Shown here piece after piece: positions 13,872 through 24,500 of a DNA stretch of 31,780 nt (positions are counted from its first letter, which is position 1; the number at the start of each line of letters is the position of its first letter). The stretch is taken from contig JALKBU010000588.1 in assembly GCA_023091735.1 (NCBI GenBank), positions 1 through 31,780 of the forward strand, written 5' to 3'. A model generated the notes under the pieces. That model was not told the DNA's origin and made no database searches. It was given only the letters and a program-made list of their open reading frames with translations. The translations under genes were made by a program, and so were the position numbers. The DNA comes from Trichomonas tenax (taxonomy: Eukaryota; Parabasalia; Trichomonadida; Trichomonadidae).

Positions 13872-16607
13872 ATGAAAGCGTCTCCAAAAAGCTCGAAAGC
13901 CAGCAGAAAAGCAGAAGAAGGTTTTCGTGCAACGCCGCCTACAGACGAACAGATCAAAAAGCTGAATCAGCTTTCATCAACAATCGATTCTTTTATAAAT
14001 CAAGGAAATTCGGACTCAGACCAGAGTTTCATCGACGCTGCCAAGAGTTATATAAAGAACCTCAAAAAGGTGTTCCACGATTTGTGGTGTGAATACAGAG
14101 AAGGCCAAAAAACAAATAACGGCGATTTATTAACAATTTCTTCAACAAAAATCAGCCAACAGTCGGATAACATGTTAGCAGATATTTCTAAGCTTTATCG
14201 TTCGACTTCAGACTTCTTGAATCTCATCTTTTCTAAAAATTTAAAGAAACCTGCTTCTGCAACGTTATTTCCTTATATCATCGAATTATTACAGAGAATT
14301 GTCAATATCTACTTCGATTCGACAGATGAAATAATCAAAACCGCAATCAACAGTCAAAATATTGCATTAATTCCTGGTTTCAAGACGCATCAACTCAAAG
14401 CACTCGAAGAAATATCAAATTCAGTGTTAGAACTACAAACAAAGTACTACGAACTTGGAAAACAAACTAAAGTCGACTTTAAAGAATTCCAAGAAGGTGC
14501 AGAAGAGGAAGACGAAGAAAATGACAACACCAGCAAATCAAGCAGTGTAAAAGATGCTCGTCGTGAAAAACAGAAAGCAGAAGAACGTTTTAACACTCAA
14601 TTAGAATCATTAGAAGAATTAAAGAAATTCTTTGCGTCATTACATGAATTAATCATCAAAAGAGTGAATCGATTATCGAAATCCAGAGAAGCACCCGAAG
14701 AAGAAGCGCCAAACACAATTCTGCAAATTGTAAATATCGCTAAAAAATATTCAGAAAACTTACAGAATTTGTATCCAACAGAACAGCAGGACGAAGAAAA
14801 TGAAAATCCAGCTGAAGAATTTAACAGTGATGAATATCTTGAATTCGCGAGACATTTATTCAACTTACTCAATGGATTATGGCATGGATCTCAAGAATTA
14901 GGCGTAGCAGAAGAGTTTGAGATATATTCTAAGATGTTAATCGACTTTGTTCAAGATGATATCGAAAAATTCAGAGTTCATTTCTTCACACTTGGACAAC
15001 TCTCAAATATTTACATGGACGCTTTCAAACTCAACGCCAAACAGAGCTGCGATGATCTCTATGAGTTAATTCTCGTTCAGATGCAGGCACGCGAAGAAGA
15101 AATCGAACTTGCAGTTCGCGCCGAAGCTGATTACATCGTTGCTGGAGTTGCAACAGACAATGACCAAGAAAACAGCCAAGCAATGAGTTCTGCATCTCCA
15201 AAGCCAAGGAGGCAATCGGCAAAAAGAACACTCGATCCATCAATCGAAAGATTCATGCGCAATGCTAAGAAGAACAATGATTATATCTGCGAAATTTCCA
15301 GAGAGTTCTTCGATGTTTACTATAATTGCCAACAGAAGATCGGCACAAAACTCGATGAAACAGGAGAATTGGAGTTTGGCGAAGAAGAGTCAATCAATGA
15401 ATACACAGACCTTTACATTCACGTTCTTGAGATTATTTATTCACACTGCCTATTCGTTGAGGGGCAAGTTGAAGAGCTGAAGAAGCAGAAGCCATCAAAG
15501 CACGGTGATGTTGCGAGCAGACAAGCGAAGTCAGTGAGAAATGATGCAATGTCATCACCAGGAAGGTCAAGAATGTCAGGACAGTCTGAAGCTGTCAATA
15601 TTTTCCAGACTCAAGTGTATACAGCACAAACACGCGCTCTTTATGGGGCTCTCCTTTCTGGCTATGATTTGATCATCCAAGCAAACCGCAATAGACTTTA
15701 TTTGATGATTACGAAGCTCTCAATGCAGAACAAAGATGATGTTAGCGAGATCAAGGAATTTGCTAACCAGCTCAAATCATACACATTCGAGTACATCAAA
15801 TATCTCAACCAGGCAAAGGAAGAAGCCAACAATGCTTGCGATTATGAGTACATGGAAGAATTGGAGAACAGGAACGTTAAGTTGACAGAAAGTCCACAAG
15901 CATTGATGGACTCATTTACAAAGAGCTTCGAGGATGCAAGCGACTTCATTGTTAACAAATATGTGATTTACTCCGCAAGAGTTGATGCCAAATTAAACGT
16001 TAAACTTAGTGATGTTGATGTTAAGGCGCTCACGATGATGGAAGAAAAGAAGAAATTGCATATTGAAAAATTAACTCTCTTAGAGAAGAATTACTTCATC
16101 AAGGAAGAGACAGATAAGCAGCGTCCAGTCTTAGAGGCCGAAAAGATGCTCGAGTCAGCCAAGAAGTGCGCGAGTGCAAAGAATTTCCAGAAAGCAAAGG
16201 AAATTCGCGACGAAGCTTTCAAGATCGAAGAAGAAACAATTAATAAGAGACTTGAACAGAACCAAGCTGATCTCAAGCGTGAGCGCACAGATCTCTTGGC
16301 CAAGCAAGAAAACGAATTAAGACTGATCGAGAAAGCCTGCGAAAAGGAGAAGGAGCAAATCCAGAAGAAATACGACCAACGAAAGCAAGTTTTGTTGAAT
16401 GCACTCATGCCAGCATTGAAGACAAGAGCGAACCAGATAATTGAGACAGCAGCAAGCTGCATGTCATTGATTGCGGGCACATCTGAGAACCAAACAAAAA
16501 GACACAAGCAGGCGAAAGGTGATGATTTGAGAGGCGACTTGTTGAAGATTTTCAGCAAAGTTATAGATAAGACACTCAAGAAATACGAAATTAATATTGT
16601 TGAATGA
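13872..16607 (+). CDS. Large acidic/coiled-coil protein, unrecognised
   Basis: 911 residues in one exon, ending at TGA. The N-terminus is basic and Ser/Lys-rich (MKASPKSSKASRKAEEGFRA). The middle is helical with several acidic low-complexity patches (EGAEEEDEENDNTS near 212-226) and Ser/Arg-rich linkers (about 425-445 and 545-570). The last 200 residues form a strong charged coiled coil with an A.NFQKAKEIRDEAFKIEEE block (UVR-like helical hairpin pattern), then KRERTDLLAKQENELRLIEK. It ends in a less charged C-terminus. Many trichomonad proteins of unknown role share this C-terminal pattern (from memory). A cytoskeletal structural role is plausible but only inferred. No catalytic motif, signal or membrane span seen. 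Intact. Confidence 0.8.
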   Translation: MKASPKSSKASRKAEEGFRATPPTDEQIKKLNQLSSTIDSFINQGNSDSDQSFIDAAKSYIKNLKKVFHDLWCEYREGQKTNNGDLLTISSTKISQQSDNMLADISKLYRSTSDFLNLIFSKNLKKPASATLFPYIIELLQRIVNIYFDSTDEIIKTAINSQNIALIPGFKTHQLKALEEISNSVLELQTKYYELGKQTKVDFKEFQEGAEEEDEENDNTSKSSSVKDARREKQKAEERFNTQLESLEELKKFFASLHELIIKRVNRLSKSREAPEEEAPNTILQIVNIAKKYSENLQNLYPTEQQDEENENPAEEFNSDEYLEFARHLFNLLNGLWHGSQELGVAEEFEIYSKMLIDFVQDDIEKFRVHFFTLGQLSNIYMDAFKLNAKQSCDDLYELILVQMQAREEEIELAVRAEADYIVAGVATDNDQENSQAMSSASPKPRRQSAKRTLDPSIERFMRNAKKNNDYICEISREFFDVYYNCQQKIGTKLDETGELEFGEEESINEYTDLYIHVLEIIYSHCLFVEGQVEELKKQKPSKHGDVASRQAKSVRNDAMSSPGRSRMSGQSEAVNIFQTQVYTAQTRALYGALLSGYDLIIQANRNRLYLMITKLSMQNKDDVSEIKEFANQLKSYTFEYIKYLNQAKEEANNACDYEYMEELENRNVKLTESPQALMDSFTKSFEDASDFIVNKYVIYSARVDAKLNVKLSDVDVKALTMMEEKKKLHIEKLTLLEKNYFIKEETDKQRPVLEAEKMLESAKKCASAKNFQKAKEIRDEAFKIEEETINKRLEQNQADLKRERTDLLAKQENELRLIEKACEKEKEQIQKKYDQRKQVLLNALMPALKTRANQIIETAASCMSLIAGTSENQTKRHKQAKGDDLRGDLLKIFSKVIDKTLKKYEINIVE

Positions 16608-16650
16608 AAATAATTTATTTTAAATGGGTTATTTTATTAAAAAAAATTTT

Positions 16651-18056
16651 ATGGAAGATTACAAAGAAAATTTATCGAATAAAAAGAAAAACAAAATGTT
16701 GGAAATGTAGAAGACGGAAATGAAGTAAATTATCAAGAAAACATGATTGAAATAGGAAATAATTTGGAAAACTTTTCAGAAAATCATCAAAATAAAGAAA
16801 TAAACCAATGCATAGTCGAGATGCTTAGCTTAAGTCGAAACAATCCTATTCTTGCAAGGAATTTTTTTTTCGAAAACGAGATATTGCTTCAATTTCTAAT
16901 AATTATTCAAGATTTGGACTTAAAACAACTAGATTAGGTTTTGAATACAATTTTAAATGTAATCAATTGTAATTTTTCAACATATTTAAATTCTTTTCAT
17001 GATATATTCGAAATGATACAAAATTTAGTGACAAATCTATCTTTAAATATTGGAAATTCACTTACAACAGGATACATTTTACAAATATTACAAAGAATGT
17101 GTACAATAAAGCAATTGAAATTATCAGAAGATATTTATCAAATAATCATCAAAATTTGTAATAGCAACTTCATGACTGACAAATTAGCACTTGAATATGA
17201 AATAGCAAATTGCTGTAATGAATTAATGAATTCATATCATGAAATAATTGATGTTAAATTCACATCATTTTATTTAGGATGGTGCTTAACTTATAGTAGA
17301 AGTAAGTTCGTTGTGCTTCCTTCAATATTGTCAATATTAGAAAAATTTCCTGATTTGATTGCTTCTAACATTAGGAAAGTCACAGAATATATTGAAAATT
17401 TGATACATTCTGTTCTGCATCCAGATTCTAAAGACAATCAAGATAATATCCAAGATTTTCTTAATTATACTAATTTTTTCGAATTTGTTTTGGATTATTC
17501 ATCAGAGAGGTATTATTTGAAACTAATGAAGTTTGGTTTTGTTCAGTCACTTGAAATTATAAGTAATTGCTTCAATAAGAAAACAAAATTAAATGAATCA
17601 GAGGTTGTTGAAATATTCGACAATATATGTAAAATAATTGGTTGCATAATATCATCCCGTGAAGAATTTGATGTGTTCTTTGCTGAAAATGTTCAATTAT
17701 TCACCAATTTAATCGAATACGCATCAACATCAATGGAAATTGCAGAAAAGAAAAGTATTGTTAATCTTTTTGCTCTCAACTCCAGAACTATGCCAATTGA
17801 TATGTTTGGACACATCTTTGGAAGGCTAGAAATAGTTTCTCTTGTTGCAATTCTCGTTTATGAAGTTGACTTTGAAATTGCACTTAGATCAATAAATGTA
17901 TTGAAAATGCACCTTTCAGGAGCAAATCAAGATGCTTTCAATGCTATTATACAAGCTCTCGCTGAAGAAGAAATTCTAGATAATGATGACCTTGATTGTG
18001 ATGATAGGATTGCAGAATCAATTGATTCTTTAATAGAATTCATTGAATCAAAATGA
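16651..18056 (+). pseudogene. Helical-repeat (armadillo-like) protein, one frame break and one TAG
   Basis: The ATG at 16651 opens MEDYKENLSNKKKNK, which soon stops. The -1 frame, open from 16683, carries on through QNVGNVEDGNEVNYQENM (second ATG at 16743) to TAG at 16935-16937. The same frame then resumes for 373 codons to TGA at 18054-18056. Leu/Ile-rich amphipathic helices of about 40-residue periodicity and Asn/Asp turns look like an armadillo or HEAT-type solenoid. The end is acidic (ILDNDDLDCDDRIAES). Both lesions are single events: a missing base in the A-rich run at 16681-16695, and a one-base nonsense change. The gene may be recently inactivated. A shorter protein starting inside the second part is possible. 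No specific family identified. Confidence 0.55.
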
Positions 18057-18422
18057 TTTAAATCTTTGTTAGTTTTGTTATAGAGAATAATTCCATGTTG
18101 AATTGTTTTTTATTATAATATAGTATTGGATTCGCTTCAATTTAAGCAACTAATCGAATTCACTATTGCTTGTTAAAGATTTTTCAATATTATAATAGTT
18201 GTGTGATTTGATACTGCAACTTTACAGATATTCAAAACGTCATTAGTGGATGTAATCAACTGAGTTTTGGAGAACTTCTATTCTAAATTAGAGCCGAAAT
18301 AACATTTGAATTGTATTTGTCATGTAAATATTTTATTGTCAAAAAATATTTTACATCCGATAAATCTTACCTTATGATTGCAAAACTTATATAGTGATTA
18401 ATTTTAAAATATTAAGTTCAAA
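18057..18422. other. AT-rich spacer, nothing recognised
   Basis: No gene or clear structure. Its right end carries TTCA just before the small ORF at 18423. Confidence 0.5.
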
Positions 18423-18539
18423 ATGCTAAATAATATTTTTGATGATATTGAAAAACAAAGATTGGCTGATCAATTCTGTATAAAATATGATCGCAAAAAA
18501 TTCCAAATATGTACTAAAAAGATTTTCACCAAGCTCTAA
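18423..18539 (+). CDS. 38-codon ORF directly upstream of the Tra1-like gene
   Basis: The ATG at 18423 (MLNNIFDDIEKQRLADQFCI...) runs to TAA at 18537-18539, only 23 bp before the Tra1-like ATG. A TCA initiator-like motif (A(+1) at 18420) sits three bases before it, whereas none is close to the Tra1-like start. It may therefore be an upstream ORF in the Tra1 leader, a tiny independent gene, or the stub of an inactivated gene. The peptide is charged and probably helical; not recognised. Confidence 0.35.
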   Translation: MLNNIFDDIEKQRLADQFCIKYDRKKFQICTKKIFTKL

Positions 18540-18562
18540 TTTATAAATAAAAAAAAATCTGA

Positions 18563-21500
18563 ATGGAACAGGTTGGGCCTTATGAATATTTATTCCAGGC
18601 TCCAAAGATAGAGAATCCATCAGATGAAATTCTTGATGCGCTTGAATCCTTCTTAATTTCAGGCTTTGATTCTGCCGTCAAGAAGCGAATAGAGAAAATT
18701 ATTGATTATTTCATTCACAATCTTCCTCCCTACGTAAATTCTAACAACCTGACGATCAGATATCAATCTCGCATCATTTCTTTGATGCATTTAATTCATC
18801 CAACGTATTTAAATGAATCGTTGTCCGCGAAAATCGAAGAAGCGCTGTTTCAAATATTACGGTCTGGAGGGCAATTGCAAACTGCGGCCTTTAGCTGTCT
18901 TTTTGATCACATGTACATCGCTCCTCGCGGAAAACCGGACAGATTAATCGAATTTCGCAAATGGTATTATTCTTATCTTCAAAATGCCATACAGGACATT
19001 TTTAAATGCGACCACAAGTTTTTGATGTTCTTGATTTCGTCATACAAAAACAATCCACCAACACCAGATCAAATTTCGTTATATTACGAAATTCCGATTT
19101 TGTTGGCAGGTGAGTGTTTGAGTTACAAAGATTCATTGCAATTCTTCCCAGATCTTGAACAAATCTGCGCGAAATCGTTGAGAACTTGTTCAAGATTCTT
19201 CGAGGGAGCGAAAGAACCTCCTAAATTCACAAAATTCGATTTAGTCATACAATTAAACGACAAAATCCCGAGGGAATTGAAATTCTTCCACATCTACGAG
19301 AATTATTTATTATTATGTTCGAGTATTTGCGCATTTCCATCACTACAAAATCCACAAATTCAGGAAATCGTCAAAAATGAATTACTTTCCAATTTCTTAT
19401 CGATTGCTTATGAACCTATTATTAATGCGAGAAGGGCAACACTTTATTTTATGTCGGCAATGCAAGGACAACATCACAAAGAATATCTTTCCGTTATTCT
19501 TTCTTACGCTTATCAACTTATTAGAGTTGATCCAAAATTTGTATCTCAAGTACTTAAAAAATTCATTCTCCAAGCGGGTGCTGAGAATCAGCACGAATTT
19601 ATCGATCAGTTCATGTCTATTTTAGAACTATTTATCGATTATTACAACGAGAATCCAATTCAATGGGGAGATATTAACTTTGCTGTCCTCAATATAATGC
19701 AGGAAGTAATGATTCAATTTTTGCGAAACGGAAACGACGACAAAGAAACCAAATTCGACATTTTAATAAGATTAACTAAATACATTTCAAAGATGTTGGA
19801 CCTTTATGCCGATATATATGGGTCCACAAAGGACGCAAAAATCTCGAAGAAATACAAAAAAGTTCCTAAAAACATATTTAGGAAATATTTAGATATAATA
19901 ATCGACAGATATTCAACAATTTTGACAAATTTAAGTACCGGAAAGTGCTATTCTTTTTTTAACAGATATATACAATATTTCATACCAAAATCACCACTCT
20001 ATGTTTTCAATCAAAATTTCTTATACAAAGTACATAAAACAATCAAAGCTCCTGCAGCAATGATATTAGCACTGATCGGCTATGTCGGTAAAAATCCAGA
20101 TAACTTACAGAACTTAACACTTCAAATTTTATACAGATCTGTTTCAGAATACATTTTTTCGGAACCAGCAGCTAAAACAACAGAGGAAGAGAAAAATACA
20201 GTCATTACAGCTCTTTTCAGGCTGTTTTGCTTCTGCATTCACAAACAAAAAGTCCAAATTTTAGATATGTTTTTCATCGAAATCTTGAGATTATTCTCTA
20301 AAGAAAAACAGCCGTTGAACTCAAAGTTCGCACAATTTTACAAGTTAATAAAACAGAACTCACAGAACTGGGGTCTTATGCTGACAGGTTTACAGCCAGA
20401 AATTACATTTTCGAAATTGGCTTTGCTTATTTTCCCTGTTCTCGAAGTCCCATCAGATGACAAAACGGTTGAACTTTGGTTCAATTTATTTGTTCCAGCT
20501 TTAGAAGATCCAAACAGACAGAGCTTTTATTTATATTCAGTTGTCCAGTTGAACCTCATGGAGTACTTCATGAAGCTCCAAAAAGGCACCCAGTTCCGTT
20601 TTTTTAACGCCATTACAAAGAACTTAAATAACAACCTTCCGATTGTTCCATATATCTTGAACATGATTTCAGATCAAATCATTCAAATTTCGCAGGAAAT
20701 AAATCTTCAAGCAGGCAAAAATAAGGCGGCTTCAACATTTGTTAAAGTTGATGATCGTTCGATCTCTCTTGAAATCGTTTTCGAAGCAATGCAGGCTGCA
20801 GAAAGCTATGATTTGCAGTTCCTTCAAAAATGCATTTACGCTGCTCTCCAAGAGATATCATACAGGAAATCGTGTGCAAACGAAATCGTTGATAAAATCA
20901 TAAATCACATCAAAAGCAACGACAAAGAGCTTCTAAAACATCTTCCTGCAACATATTCAGGCTATTATTACACGTATATGTTATTCGAAGAAATATTAGT
21001 TCCTGACGATCAAGTTATAGACTTCATCAAGCAATCAACATTCTTATACGGAAGCAAAGATCATGTTCATACAATTCTTAAATTAGTCAACAAACTTTTC
21101 GAGAAACTTCCATATAGCACAGAATTAGTTAACCTGGTGATTCCAATAATTTACACATCAGGAAAATTAACAGACTTTGGTATAGAGATTATCAAGAAAC
21201 ACATAATCAACAAACAGGATCAAGATCCTGCTGTTGAAGAACCTGTAATTAACGCGTTACAAAAAGCGGTCAGATATACACAGATTGATTTTTCGATAAC
21301 ATTTTTGAACAAACTTAGCTTAGCTTTAGCATCACATCCTCTCATTCAGCGCCATAAAAAGACATTAACAATGGATGTTAAGAAAGTCGAGCAACTTATG
21401 GAAATGGCTTTACCAGAACAACAAGCTCCACAGCTGTTTGGCGTTGCTTTCTCTGAGTTCGATGGCTTCTTAAGGATTTACGATTTAATCATTAAGACAA

Positions 21501-24500
21501 TCCACGACGATGAAGCCAAGAATAAGGATACAACGCCGCTCTTCAAAAGCTCGAAGTACCAAGATCACATTATTCATCTTGTTATGCAAGGAAACTTCCT
21601 TGAAAGCGAACAATATATCAAGCGTGATCCACAGCTTGTTAACTTCATGAGAATGCGATTTATGTACAAGTTGTTGGCTCGTATTGTCATTGCATTTCCG
21701 AAAGAAAAGCAATATCAGAACTATGTTATAGATGCGTTCAAAGTGTTCGATGAATACTGGAATCGTCAATATCTTCCATTTTTCTTGCGTCAAATCAGAA
21801 AAGGTGTTGAATTAAATCTCGGAAACTACGACAGTTGGCCTCCAAACATTCTTGATATATTGAGCATTGACCAAAGCCAACCATCGACATCTTCTCTCAG
21901 AATGATGTTGTTCTTCACAAAGACAGGTCATTTCGTTAAATGTTCCAACCCAGTTCTTGAACTTTGCAAAGACACATGCACATACATTTTCAATCGCCAC
22001 TCGAAGCAGAATTTACGCCGTGAGAGGATTTTAGCTGATGCTGATTTATTGTTCCAGATTATTCACGCTGTTCATGACTTGGAGGAAGAAGATGTTAATC
22101 CTGTTCCTTTCATCAATTCACTCCTTGAACTCGCAGTTTCACTCAGATCTCATCCAACTAATCCTGTTATTTTGCCACTTGAAAAAGTCGTCACATGCTT
22201 CCAAAATCAATTTGTTACATGTTTGGGATCAAAATTCGCCAAAGATAATAATTTCGCATATCTTTACATCATGGAAGAATTGTTCACACATCCTGACTGC
22301 AGATCATTCGCAATGTGCTGCATTAAAAACATTTTCACAAATTATCTCTCAATTTCAAATCATATCAAACTACTTCCGGTTGCAAATGTCGCGTTTATTA
22401 TCTCCCATTTTTTCAATTGCATTGCTGAAGTTGCACGCAATCCAGATACTCCATCTACAGACTTATTTGCGATGATCAAAATCATTCAAAAGGTTTTCGA
22501 AAAACAGAATATTGATGTTGCAAAATTCAAACCAGCAATCTTTTCATCAATGATGGATGCATTGATTCCTCCTAATATCGAAGGATATGTTAACGACACA
22601 AATTTGGTAAATATCATTTTCAACGAAAGTATCACATTTATCTTGAAGAAGCCTTCGGTTTTCTTACATCCAATTATGATTACAAGAATTGTCAAATTCT
22701 TCACACTCGTTCCAGGAATGCATCAGAAATCGCTTGAATTGTTCACAATGATTCCAGAAAACAGTGTTTCTTTTGCATTTTTGAAGCAAATTCTCTACAA
22801 GTTCTATGAAATGTCTCCTCCAACAGAGAAAGTTGTTTTACCGATTGGACATCTTGCTGAAGGAAATCTCTTTGAGCAATTCATTTATGATTATTCAGGA
22901 GCTCAACTTGCATATTTCGAAAATGTTGAAATTGAAGATGTTATGTCAGCGCCATCGAGATATCTCAATGCACACATTGGTGATATTTACATTAAACGAG
23001 GATATCTCGATAAAATGGAGCTACAATCGATGAGCAGAATCAGCAAATCAATGTTCAGACCGACAATCGATGCATCAAAGGAATTCAACGAATACATCGA
23101 TGTTTATCCTTACTTCTCAAGTTTGTCTTTCAATATTATAAGAGATAACAGTGGACAAACAATCCAAATCTCGAGCGAAGAATATTCAAGATATTGGTTT
23201 GGTTTTGGCATGAATTTCATCCACAAATCGAAACAAATTATTCCTCAAATGCAGCCATATGCAAAATATTTAGCTACTATTGCACCGCAGCTGCATAAGA
23301 GATATCACGCTCCGTTCTTGAACATGGTCATCTCTCTCATCATTTTTTACTTCGAGAAGTCTGTTCCAAAAGATTACTTCAACATCATTAACACGCTTGT
23401 TCCAATTTTCGAAGCTGTTGCAAAAGATACCGACATTAAGGAAATTTTCATTGCCAATCTCGACACATTTAGAAACTATCTCAGAGAGAAGATCGAAGGC
23501 CAAGACAAAAGCGTTATGTTGAACCAAATTCGTTTCGTTTATTCAGCAATTCAACATCTCGCAAGATTTTTGTGGCTCGATGAAAACTTCTTCCCACAGC
23601 CTCTCAGCATTGTTCCTTTCTTCGAAAACCAACTTCCTGGAGAACTCTTGAGATATTACAAAGAAGCACTCAAAGCTGCTGTTCTTCACAGTAAGAATGT
23701 TGCTGATATCGTTTTGAACGAGATCTCAACTTTTTTCAAGAATACACAAAAGAAGATTTTCTTGTCACCAGTTTTACCAACACCATTTGCAACAATCATC
23801 AACTGGTACACGGAAGTAACAGCTTTGGATCCACATCACGGCGCTTTAATAGAGCACATCGTTGATGCATTTAAGCCACAAACAGTTGCAATGTTACTCC
23901 AAGAAGCTAAATACATTGTTCTTCCAATTCCTGCCAAATTCACGAAGATTTTAATCGAAGTCATTAACTCATTCCCATCATTTAATGATCGAATTGCTGG
24001 ACGTCCATCGATGACGATTTACAAGAAACTTTCTCAAGCAGAAGATTTGCAGAAGACAATTTGGGAAATGGATTGGCCATCAATGCCAGGAAGCACTCAT
24101 CTATACACATTTGCTTCGCTTATGTTCCCATCAACATTAGCTTCTCTTATACTTTACATATCAGAAGAAAACGTTTGCACAATGCTTTGCGAGTCATTAT
24201 TGAGTCTTCCATTCAATATCAAGCGCTTTGTCATGTATTACACAAATATTTGTCCAGATACAACATTAGCATCGTTCTTCAGAACAACATCAAGTTATTA
24301 CGAGTCAATTCCACTTCCTCATAAGCCAATCATCAGCAACATTCAGTATCTTAATGATATTTCAATGTTTGATGATGCTCTTGCTCTCGCAGAACTCAAG
24401 AGTTCGGAATTTGCCAAAGCCGTTAAATTCACACAACTTTATAACTACGAAGCTGCTTCTCAAGCATATTTGGACATCATGGCAAAGGAAAATGAAAACT

